55,180 nt of DNA from Apostichopus leukothele. Its lineage: Eukaryota; Echinodermata; Holothuroidea; Aspidochirotida; Stichopodidae. The translations under genes and the position numbers were made by a program. Under the pieces are notes generated by a model. It was not told where the DNA came from, did no database searches, and was given only the letters and a program-made list of their open reading frames with translations. Location: the NCBI GenBank assembly GCA_010014835.2, contig JAAAKB020000014.1, forward strand, positions 551,734 to 606,913, in the 5' to 3' direction. Shown here piece by piece: positions 10,410-21,418 of this stretch. Numbering within the stretch: position 1 is the first letter of the stretch; every line of letters starts with the position of its first letter.

Positions 10410-13400
10410 TTGAAGGAACTGGTCCTACTGTTCCAGAGGAGACTCTGTCTGAGACTGAAGTCATCCGAAGGGTAAAGAAGACCACAAAAACAACCTATAC
10501 AAGAGACATATCTGAGAGTGATTTTGAGGCACCTTCCGAAATGTCAGAACTCTCCTTCAGCATCAGAAGAAATCAGCCACCAAGATTTCTAAGTGAGCTC
10601 CTTGATGTAGAAGTCTTGGAGTCTACAACTGCAAAATTTGATGCAAGAGTGACAGGGAGACCCCCACCAAAGGTTACTTGGTATAGTGATGGCATTGAAA
10701 TTCAGCCAGGTGGTCGATACACCATTCAATATGATGACCTTGGGCACTGTTCACTGACCATCCATGAGGTCACAAGAGAAGATTCTGCTGAGATAGAATG
10801 CCGTGCTGTTAACCCTGTGGGAGAAGAAACCTCTAGCTTTGCTAATTTGATTGTGAAGCCAATGCCTAAGCCAGAACAGAGGCCAAGGAGAAAGAGAACA
10901 ACAGAACCTCTACCCCCAGGCAGTAGAAAACCAACCTTTGTGTCTGAAATGAAAGTAGAAACCACAACTGAAGAGAGAACTGTGAAACTCACAACCAAGG
11001 TAACTGGTTTACCAGAGCCAAAGATTACTTGGTACAAGAATGGCAAACCACTGCCAGAAGATACAAGAGTCTTCTCAAGCCGTGATGGTGATACATGTAC
11101 ACTCACTATCCGCCAAGTAACAGAGGAAGACGAAGGAGAGTATATGTGTAAAGCTGTAAACCCTCTGGGCAAATCAATTATTTACACAGATTTAACAACT
11201 GAAACTACCACAAGAGTCATACCTGTGTCCCAAAGAAGGTACCCAAGGAAGGTCAGTCTCCTTTCCACAATCATACCTGAAGAGGATGATGAGAGTTGGG
11301 TGGAGACCAGCAAACATGTGGATACGAGGGTAGAGAGCGATACTGAGAGCTTGAGAACTATCAAAACAACAACCACGACTAAGACAATGACACGAACATA
11401 CACCAGTGACACAGAGGAGCCCGAGCCTGGACCAAGAGGCACAGTAATTGTTGGTATACCACCGAAGAGTCACCCACGTTATCCATCTCCTCGCCAGCCT
11501 ACACCACCAGTTGAACCATGGAAGCCCCCTCAAAGGCCAACAGTTGTTCAAGAGCTGATAGATGTCAGAACAGAAATTGGTAAGACAACTACACTTGAAA
11601 CTATTATTACCGGTACTCCTGAGCCGAAGGTTACTTGGTACAAGAATGGTCAGCCTGTACCAACCAATAGATATGTACCCGTTCAATATCCAGATGGTAG
11701 AAACACCCTTGTCATTACTGTCGTTACTGAAGAAGATGAGACAGAATTTGAGTGCCGAGCTGTCAATCCGCTAGGCACAGTTTCAACATTTTGCAGAATT
11801 GTTATCACTGGGTTGGGACGACCTCCACCTCCTGACAGACAAGTTGTGGAACTTCCCTTCTTGCCCAGACAACCTTATTCTGATGTTGAATCTGAAACTG
11901 AGGTGATTAGCACCAGAAAAACTACAGAGACTATTACTCATACTTTTGAAAGTGATATTGATGATTACCCTCCGCGAAGAGAAACGACAGTAGTGGAAAT
12001 TGGACCAAGAGTTGACCGTGAGGTACGTGTACCACCAAGAGAGCCTCAGCCTTCACCAGTTCCAAGAACAGACCCTGGCATGTTTTATCCCCCAAGAAGA
12101 CCTTATTCAGATGTAGAATCTGACACAGAGGTCATTACAAGGAAAACAACAAAAACAGTTACGCGCACATATGAGAGTGACATGGAAGATTTCCCTAGAA
12201 GAGAGTCAACCATTGTGGAAATTGGTCCACGAGTTGATAGAGAACGGTTTGTGCCCCCAAAGCCCAAACGGAGGAAACCTCAAGAGCCTTATACAACTCA
12301 GGTTGAAATTGACCAACAGCATTTCCCTCCAAAGAGGACACCACAAGAACCTCAGACCACAGTAGTTGAAATTGACAGAAGGCAGGTACCTAGGCAACCT
12401 TATTCTGATGTGGAGTCTGACACTGAGATAATTACTAGGAAAACCACAACAACGGTTACCAAAAGGTATGAAAGTGATGTTGAAGATTATCCAGGAAGAG
12501 AATCCACAGTTGTGGAAATTGGACCTCGTATTGACAGAGAGAGGTATTTCAGTCCAAAAGAAACCAGACCAAAGCCTCAAGAACCTCAGACAACTGTTGT
12601 TGAGATTGATAACAGACAGTATCCAAGACAACCTCATTCTGATGTAGAGTCAGACACTGAGGTAATAACTAGACGGACAACAAAAAAGACAATAACAAGG
12701 ACCTATGAAAGTGATATGGAAGACTCTCCAAGGAGGAGAGAGACAACTCTTGTTGAACTAGGTCCAAGGTTTGATCGTCAAGTACGTATACCACCAAAGC
12801 AGCCTCCAAGAGACACTACCCTGATGTTTCACATAGATGCATCCCAGTTTGCACCAAGAAAGCCACCAGCTCCTCCTCTTCCTAGAGAGTCTCTCTCGAA
12901 GAAGACTACGACAACAATAGAGGAAGTCATCACTGTTGAAGAGGAGAGTGAACCAACGTTGCCCCAACACACAAGGCCGTACATCAGAGAGATACCAGTC
13001 CAAAGGTTTTATCCTGAACGGGAAGAACCCCTGCAAATGCCACCAGAGTTTCAACCATATGTTGTTTCTCACCCACCTCCTGATTCTCCAGACAAGTTTA
13101 CTACAGATGAACATACCATCACTGAGATTGAAATTGACAGAAAGGCACCACCAAGAGATTTGCAGCAGATTGAATTTGTAGTGGATGTCACTGATGTGAC
13201 AGAGCCTCCTCCAGTTCCAAAACCAAAGCCTTTGCCAGAGAGAGAAACTACCACACAAATTCTATCCAAGACAGTCACCAAGACCACAAAGACAACTAAT
13301 ACAGAAGAGAGTGCTCCACCTCCTCCACCCCCACCAAAAAGGGAGACAACCCAGGTCATCATTGGAAAACCTCAACAGAAGGAACCCCATGAATTTGAGC

Positions 13401-16400
13401 TAACACTAACTATGCCCCAGGAAGAATCTCCTGAGGAACCTGTTATTCTATCCCAAGCCTACCTTATGAAAAAGCCTGAACTCCCAAAAGTGAAGGAAAT
13501 TACACCGTTGGAGAAGAGGGTACGTTCCCCTGTGCCAGAACCAGAGGTTGAACAGCCATTAGTTTCACATCCGTTCGTACAGTTTGAGGAAGTAGTAGCT
13601 CCCCCAATGAAAGCTATACCACGTGAAGCACCAGAGCATATCATACCAATACAGAGATCACCACCAAGAGTAATAAGGCCTTTAGAGGATGTTGAAACTC
13701 GCATTGGAGAAGAGGTAACATTAGTGTGTCAAGTGGTGGGCGAACCAACGCCCGAAATCACTTGGGAAAGATACCATGAGCCATTAGATAGTGACCGTTA
13801 CATAACTACTGTGCGGAAAGATGGGACATGTATCTTAACAATTACAACAGTAGTTGAAGAAGATGATACAGAGTTTAGATGTGTTGCAACAAATCCTGCT
13901 GGAACAGTGACAACTCATGCAGAAGTCTATGTTATGGATGTACAACAACCACGACGCGTGTCTGAGAAAGACATCAAGTTAGAAACAAAAGAACGAACTG
14001 AAATACTTATGGAAAAGGCACCAGAACCTCCAAAACCTGTTGAATTTATAATAGATACTCCTCATCCACAAGAATCAGTTGAGACAATCACAGAAATTAC
14101 TACTGTCATTGAGGAAGAAGAATTACATCCAAAGGCACCACAGCTTGAACCTGAATTTGAAGAAGTTGTGGTGCCAGTACAACCTCCCATCGTTGAAACC
14201 AAGGAAAGGACTGAAATATTGATGGAAAAGACACCGGAAAAGTTACCTACACTGGAATTTACTGTCTCTGTTCCTGAAGAAAAGCCAGCTCCAAGGGAGC
14301 GACCCAGAGGACCAGCAGAGTCACCCATTGTACCAATGAAGCTTGTTCCAGAGTATGAAGAGGTTGTATTTCCCAAAGAAGATAAGCCAATTGAAGAAGT
14401 AAAGGAAGAGACATTGGAGAGGACAGAGATTACTTTGGAGAAGAAGCCTGAGCCACTTCCAATTATAGAATTGACAGTTTCTGTTCCTGAAGAAAAACCT
14501 CCTCCTGTGGAAGAACTGGTACCAGAATTTGAAGAAGTTATTAGCCCAAAAGAGCATCCCACAGTAAAAGAAATTGTCACAGAGGACATAAGAGAGAGGA
14601 CAGAGGTTGTTATTGAGAAGGAGCAACCATCATTACCGTCGCTGGAATTTGTTGTCTCTGTTCCAGAGGAACCTATATCACCTGTACGTCTTGAACCACA
14701 ATATGAGGAAGTTGTGTTTCCTGTAGAGGAACCAAAAGTTAAAGAAGACATAACAGAAACAACAGAAGTTATTATTGAAAAAGGCCCTGAACCATTGCCA
14801 AAAGTAGAATTCAAAGTTGATGTGCCAGAAGAAAAGTCACCTCCTGTGGAAGAACTTTTGCCTGAATTTGAAGAAGAAGAAGAAATAACTGAAGAGACAA
14901 AAGAAAGAACAGAGGTGTTCATTGAAAAGGAGCCAGAGCCTTTGCCCACAGTTGAATTGACTGTCTCAGTTCCAGAAGAGGAACCTATCAAGGTTACTGA
15001 GCTACGTCCAGAATATGAGGAGGTTGTATTTCCCAAGGAGCCAGAGAAACCACTAGAGGAAACCAAAGTAACTGAGAGAACTGAGGTTATTTTGGAAAAG
15101 CAGCCAGAGTCTTTGCCGACTTTAGAACTTACCATATCTGTTCCAGAAGAAAAACAGGTTGTAGAGGAAGTACTCCAGCCTGAATTCGAGGAACTTGTAA
15201 TTCCCAAAGAGAAAGAAAAACCAGATGACAACATTTTGGAAGAAACAATTGAAAGGACCGAAGTTTTCATTGAGAAAGAGCCAGCGCCACTGCCAACAGT
15301 GGAGTTGACTGTTTCTGTACCAGAGGAAGAGGAAATCAAACAGCATGAGCTTAAACCTCAGTATGAGGAAGTCGTGTTCCCTGAAGAACAAAAGGAACGA
15401 CCACGGGAGGAAATAATTGAGGAAACTAGGGAAAGGACCGAAGTTCTGATTGAGAAGGAACCAGAACCTTTACCCACTGTGGAGCTAACGGTTTCTGTTC
15501 CAGAAAAAGAAGTTGTTCCTCAACAACTGAAACCACAATTTGAGGAAGTTGTCTTCCCTGAAGAGCCTTTAAAAGAAGAAGCTCCTGAGGAACACCCACA
15601 AGAAGAAATAATTGAGGAGACTAGAGAAAGGACTGAAGTTCTGATTGAAAAGGAACCAGAACCTTTACCTACTGTTGAGCTGACAGTTTCACTGCCTGAA
15701 GAAGAAGAGATTGTTCCTCAACAACTGAAGCCACAATTTGAGGAAGTTGTCTTCCCAGATGAGCCAAAAGAAGAAGCACCTGAGGAACAACCACAGGAAG
15801 AAATAATTGAGGAGACTAGAGAAAGGACTGAAGTTCTGATTGAAAAGGAACCAGAACCTTTACCTACTGTGGAGCTGACAGTTTCAGTTCCTGAAGAAGA
15901 AGAGATTGTTCCCCAAGAATTGAAGCCACAGTTTGAGGAAGTTGTTTTTCCAGAGGAAGATAAAGAGCCTCAACTTGAAGGAACAGATATGGAAGAGCCA
16001 ATTCCAACTATGCAATTCATTGTTTCAGTCCCTGAAGAAATGCCAACTCCAGTGGAAGAAATCCTAGAGCCAGAAGATGAGAAACCAAAGAAAGACATAG
16101 AGGAAGTTTTAGAACGAACAGAGATTTTTCTTGAAAAAGAACCTGAACCATTACCATCACTTGAACTTACCATTACAATGCCACAAGAGGAAGAAACTTT
16201 GCCTCATGCCCTTCAGCCACTTTTTGAAGAAGTCGTGTTTCCACAAGAGAAACCTGTAGAGAGAACACCTGTGGAGCATGTGTTGCCAAGACCAGATTCA
16301 CCTATCACTTTGCAGTTTGAGATATCTGAGCCAGAAGAAATGCAGTTACCAATTGAAGAAGTTCTACAACCAGTTGAAGTTCCTCTTAAGAAAAGTTCTA

Positions 16401-17345
16401 GAGAAGAAGAACCAACAGGGCATGAAGTTGAAAGCCCTGTTGAGAAATTCCATGAGGAAACAAAGGAAAGGACTGAAGTGTATATTGAAAAGGAACCTGG
16501 GGAATTACCAACTGTTGAATTAACTGTGTCATTGCCAGTGGATGAAACAGTTGAACCACAGGAGCTTCAACCACAGTATGAAGAAGTTGTTTTCCCTGAA
16601 AAAAAGCCAACGGAGGAAACACCAGTGGAAGAAGTTGATGTACTTGAAAGGACAGAGGTTGAAATTGAAAAGCAACCTGAGCCATTGCCGACCCTTGAAC
16701 TCACAATATCTGTTCCAGAGGAGAAACCACTGCCTGTGGAAGATGTTCTTCAACCAGAGGAGAAACCAGAAGAGGAATTACCAAGGGAGGAACTTCCAGA
16801 GGAAGAGCAACCTGAGGAAGTAGAGAAACCTGGGGAAGTTGTACCAGTGGAAAAACTACCAGAGGAAGAGACTCCTGAAGAAGAAGGTCCAGAACGTTCA
16901 ACTGTTGATGTTATAATTGAGGGTGAAGATAGACCACTGGAGCCAATTGAAATTATCCTTGATGTTAAGGAAGATGAACCAGTGGAGTTCACTGAAACTG
17001 TTACTGAAACAGTTACAGTGACTGAAAAAGTCACAACTGAGATTCCTGAAGAAGACACTGTATTTATTGAGGTCATACAGGAATTGAGTGATGTCACTGT
17101 GGATATTGGTGATGAAGCAAGATTCATTTGTCAAGTGGTTGGATTTCCAAGGCCAACCATCACCTGGGTGATTAATGGTCAACCTTTAAGAGGAGAACGT
17201 TTCATTTCTGTCTATGATTTGGACGGAACAGTCACACTAGTGATTACTGAAGTAATTGAAGAAGATGAAACAGTCTATGAATTAATTGCTACAAATGAAG
17301 CAGGAACGGTCAGAACAGAGGCAGAGCTTATTATTCCAGGTCACG
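10410..17345 (+). CDS. Titin-like giant exon (2,312 codons): five Ig domains, SDVESDTE linker repeats, PEVK-like ERTE repeats
   Basis: One uninterrupted 6,936-bp exon, phase 1 at both ends, between 'ACATTTCACAG' and 'GTAAGTTTCC'. Order: a linker with 'LSETEVIRRVKKTTKTTYTR'; Ig at about 10572-10857; Ig at 10923-11205; linker 'VESDTESLRTIKTTTTTKT'; Ig at 11532-11815; four linker repeats at about 11863-12790; a Pro-rich stretch to 13660 that includes a run of seven prolines near 13318; Ig at 13661-13940; ERTE-type PEVK repeats at 13975-16900; 'TETVTETVTVTEKVTTE'; and Ig at 17062-17345. The first three Ig domains lack the B-strand Cys but keep the F-strand one. The last keeps the B-strand Cys but reads 'VYELIATNEAG' in the F strand. 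It likely acts as an extensible spring with folded spacers in the sarcomere, by analogy with titin I-band regions. Confidence 0.92.
11863..12790 (+). repeat. Intragenic protein repeat: four copies of the SDVESDTE/TTKT/VEIGPRxDRE unit
   Basis: Copies start near 11866, 12098, 12391 and 12628. Each reads roughly RxPYSDVESDTEVI, then RKTTKTVTRTYESDMED, then RRETTVVEIGPRVDRE. Between copies lies a second, shorter motif, 'PQEPQTTVVEIDRRQ', present three times with variation. Spacing is 230-295 bp. Looser relatives of the same unit precede Ig domains elsewhere in the gene, at 7050, 9100, 10440 and 11310. I do not recognise the unit from titin, twitchin or Sallimus. Confidence 0.85.
13975..16900 (+). 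repeat. Intragenic PEVK-like repeat array, at least 14 'ERTEVxIEKEPEPLPT' units
   Basis: Fourteen units begin near 13984, 14199, 14408, 14587, 14752, 14896, 15065, 15244, 15421, 15620, 15814, 16105, 16459 and 16643. Typical unit length is 48-72 codons, longer where a partial unit intervenes. The consensus is 'ERTEVxIEKEPEPLPTVEL', then 'TVSVPEE', a variable acidic patch, then 'LxPQFEEVVFPEE'. Composition is dominated by Glu, Pro, Val and Lys, as in titin PEVK segments, but the net charge is strongly negative. Neighbouring units at 15602 and 15797 are almost identical, which points to recent tandem duplication or gene conversion. Confidence 0.9.
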
Positions 17346-17921
17346 GTAAGTTTCCTTTCTTCTTGGGAATGAGTTGAGCATTGCAACTTTCACTTGCAAT
17401 TTAACAAGAGTATATTTCACTTCTCTTTATAATTTATATGCCTAGTATCTGTGTACCAGACACTTAGTTGTTCAATAATTCAAAACACATTCCTTAAAAA
17501 ACTCAGATGACAATTTATCTAAGTTAGAGGCCATTACAAATTCTCCTTATTTAGTTCTTTGGTGCTGGAAAAGTATCAAGTGTAATGCATTTTGGATAGC
17601 AATTTATGTCAAAGTACAGTCAAACCAAACAGAAAATAAATACCTCATCAAATCTTAGCTTTATCATAACTCAAACATAACTGTGCGACATGGTAACCAA
17701 GTTCATGAAGTTTCATGAATGAAGTCTTTTGCATAGTTTTGCTTCCTATTAAGCAATCAACTAAAATATGCCATTCACCTGTAACTCAATACACCTTTGT
17801 CTAATTCATCTGAAAATATCAGCAATGAGGAAGACATGAAATTTACAAAGATTGGTTTGAAAAGCATACTTTACCAGTGTTATTGATGCACTGAACATTT
17901 TTCACTATGATATTCTTACAG
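17346..17921. other. Intron, nothing recognised
   Basis: AT-rich 576-bp intron. Although the flanking exons are related, this intron is not visibly similar to the next one at 19302-19907. Confidence 0.6.
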
Positions 17922-19301
17922 AACCAGAGGTCCCTGAAGACACAGAGGTTACATTAGAAATTGTGGAAGTACCACTGGAGGAGCAACCAGTGGAGGAAAA
18001 ACCTAAAGAGGACTTTCCAGAGAGACAGAGAGGACCAGCTGATGTACCAGAAGAGGTTCAGCCTTCCCCTGTTGAAGCAGTTCTTAGACCTGAACACCCT
18101 GAGGAAGTTGAATTTGTCCTGGAAATTGAAAAACCAGAAGAAAAACTTCCTGCTGAAGAAGTTCTCCCAGAGGAGCCTATCATTGAAGAAATTCCTGTGA
18201 CAGAAAAACCCATCGAGAAAACTCCAGTGAAGCTTCCAGAGGATGACACACCTGAAGAGACTTTCCGTGACACTCTGGAATTAACAGTAGATGAAGAACC
18301 GAGGTTACCACAAGAAATTCAGATAACATTCGACTTACCTGAGGAGAGACAACCTCTTATGGAAGAACGCATTAAAGAAACTCCAGTTGAGGAACTTCCT
18401 GAAACTGAGGAGCCATCAGAGACAATCCCAGAAATAACAGAGGTGGTCATTAAAGAACAACCCGAGCAACCTCAAGAAGTTGAAATCACTTTTGAAGTTC
18501 CAGATGAAACTCAACCTGAGGAAGTTCCAACTGAGGAACAACCAATGGAGGAACAACCAGAAGATGAAAAGCCAGATGAAACACTAAGAGAAACCACTGA
18601 GGTCAGAATTGAAAGAGAACCAGAAGCACCTCAAGAAATAGAAATTACTTTTGAAGTCCCTGAAGATGAAACTGTTCAAGAAACTGTGACTACTACAGTA
18701 ACAACAATAACAAAAGAAGAGATTCCAGAAAGGAGGGAGACAACAACTGTTTCCATTGAAAGAGGACCAGAGGAACTGATGCCAATAGAGTTTGAAATTA
18801 AGCCAACTGAAGAGACTCCCAAAGAATATACACCTCATGAAGTATCAGAGAAGGAGCTTTTACCAAAAGAGTCATATCCTGATGTTGAAATTGAGGTTGT
18901 TATGCCAGGAGAGGATACGAAGGAAAGGACTGAAATTTTCATGGAAAAAGAACCAGAACCTCTTGAACCATTTGAGATTACTGTGGATGTCACTGAAGAG
19001 AAAGAAGAAGAGACTATATTCATTGAACTAGTGCAAGAATTGACTGATGTTACTGTCAATATTGGAGATACCACCACCTTTACATGTCATGTGATCGGTT
19101 TCCCAAGGCCAACTATCACCTGGTTAATCAATGGTAATCCTTTGAGTGATGATCGATTCATCTCTGTGTATGAATTGGATGGAATTTGTACGCTTGTAAT
19201 CACTGAGGTGATTGAAGAAGATGAGACAGTGTATGAATTGGTTGCAACAAATGAAGCAGGCACAGTCAGGACAGAAGCAGAACTACTCATACCGGGAGAA
19301 A
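17922..19301 (+). CDS. Titin-like exon: PEVK-like block followed by Ig domain
   Basis: The exon is bounded by 'GATATTCTTACAG' and 'GTAAGTGAAA', phase 1 at both ends, 460 codons. About 360 residues of acidic PEVK-like sequence carry units of the form 'RDTLELTVDEEPRLPQEI' / 'QITFDLPEE', a variant of the ERTE unit. Later units include 'RETTEVRIEREPEAPQEI' and 'KERTEIFMEKEPEPLEPF'. An Ig domain at about 19015-19301 is nearly the twin of the one ending the giant exon ('GFPRPTITWLINGNPL', 'VYELVATNEAGTVRTEAE'). The opening motif 'FPERQRGPADVP' recurs in the next exon, so the two arose by exon duplication. Confidence 0.9.
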
Positions 19302-19907
19302 GTAAGTGAAAATGAGCTTTTCATCAACATTTTTGTACATCTTGAAAAAATTAGTTAACCTGATGTTGTATTAGCTAACAGTATGTACAGTAAATTTTGT
19401 TGTTTGAGGAGTGTGAAATCAGATGAAAGCATCATCATTTCTTTACCAGTATATAGTATATTAATGCAAAGTGATACCTCAATCACCACATATTACATAC
19501 AGTAGGTTATTATTTGGAGTGTTACAATGGAAAGCATGAGTATTATATTCCATTCCTGAACCAATTTAACTTCTTCATATCAATAAGTGGCTATATTGGC
19601 ACAGGTATGCTTATGGTAGCATACACTCCTTTATCACAGCAGTTCAGTTTATTCCAGTATAAATTTTAAACAATTCATAATAAGTACTCTTAGAAATAAA
19701 AATTAAGAACGAAAATAGAAAGCAATACAAATTAAGAAAGTGAGTTGCTGGTTGTAAAAATGAAGTGTCAGAAGCATCAAAATAAGCACTTAAACTCATG
19801 TGAAACAAAAACAATGTTCCATATGTATTTCTGATTTCATTCTTCATTTTGAGTTTGTTGGGCAAATTGTAAGCCTGTTAATTGAGTTTCTCTCCTACAT
19901 ATCATAG
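19302..19907. other. Intron, nothing recognised
   Basis: AT-rich 606-bp intron ending in 'CTCCTACATATCATAG'. No repeat or coding signal is seen. Confidence 0.6.
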
Positions 19908-21318
19908 AAGCTCCAGATCATGAAGAACCTGAAGATGTTGAAGTTACTATTGAGATCATTGAGGAAGAATTACAGCCTGAAGAAAAAGAACCAGTTGAGG
20001 AGTCTCCTGAAAGACACAGAGGACCTGCAGATGTTCCAGCAGAAGAGAAGCCCACTGAAGATGTTCCATATGTAACTGAGGTAGACACCACAAGGAAGCC
20101 TGAACTACCACAAGAAGTGGAGATCACCTTTCAAATTCCAGAGGAAACTATACCAGATTTACCCAAAGAAGAGGTACCACAAGAAGAGCTCCCAGAAGAA
20201 GACAAGCCAGAGGAATTGTTCCGGGATACAGTGGAGTTAAGCATCGATGAGAAACCTTCTCTACCTCAGGAGATTCAGATAACTTTTGAAGTCCCAGAGG
20301 AAGACAAACCAGTGACAGAAAGTCCTGTTAAAGAGTTCCCTGAAGAAGAGAAACCGTTAGTAAGTTTTGAAGAAACTGTTGAAGTAATGGTGGAAGAAAC
20401 CCCAAAGCAGCCTGAAGAAGTTCAGATTACCTTTGAAGTTCCAGATGAGACAGAACCCAGAGAGTATCCGGAAGAGTATATTGTTCCACAAGAGCTGAAA
20501 CCACAATATGAAGAAGTAGTCTTTCCCCAAGATGAATCTGTTGAGGAAACACCCTTGGAAGATACACAAGAGGTGCTTGAAACTACTGTACTACAAATAG
20601 AGAGAGAGCCGGCTCCATTACCATCACTTGAACTTATTATCTCTGTGCCAGAAGAACATCCTGCACCATATGAAGACATCCCAGAAGAAATACCAGAATT
20701 ATATCCAGAGGAAGAGGTAGTTCTCCCCCTGGAACTTCAGCCTGAGTTTGAAGAAATCATATTCCCTGATGAGACGACCAAGGAAGAAACTCCTGTGAGC
20801 CTGAGGGATGATGTTTTGGAGAGAACTACTCTTGAAATTGAAAAGGAGCCTATGTCATTACCATCTCTTGAACTAATAATTCCTGTACCAAAAGAGATGC
20901 CAGTGCCTGTGGAGGAAATTCTTGAACCTGAAGACAAACCAGAGGATGAATTACCAGTTGAGAAGGTGCCATATGAAGAATTACCAAGAGATTTCCCTGT
21001 GGAGGAAACACCTGACAAAGTACCTACAGAGGAGAAACCAGTAGAAGAAGTACAGGCAGAAGAGCAACCTAAAGTAGAGAAACCTGAGAAAGTAACACCA
21101 GTAGAAAAACTACCAAAGGAAGAGACTCCTGAAGAAGAAGTCCCCGAACGTTCAACTGTTGATGTTATAGTTGAGGGTGAAGATAGACCACTGGAGCCAA
21201 TTGAACTAATCCTTGATGTTAAAGAAGATGAACCAGTGGAATTCACTGAAACTGTTACTGAAACAGTTACAGTGACTGAAAAAGTCACAACTGAGATTCC
21301 TGAAGAAGACACTGTATT
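19908..21318 (+). CDS. Titin-like exon: PEVK-like block, 3' end lost in the assembly gap
   Basis: The exon enters in phase 1 and stays open to the gap. It begins 'EAPDHEEPEDVEVTIEI' and 'SPERHRGPADVP', parallel to the exon at 17922. It then carries PEVK-like units ('RDTVELSIDEKPSLPQEI', 'LETTVLQIEREPAPLPS', 'LERTTLEIEKEPMSLPS'). The last 200 bp are about 96% identical by eye to 16865-17064 of the giant exon, with the final 77 bp exact. By that match the missing part is an Ig domain of about 95 residues and a phase 1 donor. The protein cannot be read across the Ns. Confidence 0.88.
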
Positions 21319-21418
21319 NNNNNNNNNNNNNNNNNNNNNNNNNNNNNNNNNNNNNNNNNNNNNNNNNNNNNNNNNNNNNNNNNNNNNNNNNNNNNNNNNN
21401 NNNNNNNNNNNNNNNNNN
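21319..21418. other. Assembly gap of exactly 100 Ns
   Basis: A run of 100 N, the usual placeholder for a scaffold gap of unknown size. The left side stops inside a coding repeat that is exact over 77 bp with 16988-17064; the right side begins in non-coding sequence. True missing length is unknown, and it must include at least the rest of an Ig exon. Confidence 0.99.

Noticed and set aside
14062-15339. Long minus-strand open frame opposite the PEVK array
   Set aside because: A Ser/Thr/Gly-rich shadow caused by the codon bias of the Glu/Pro-rich sense strand; not a gene.
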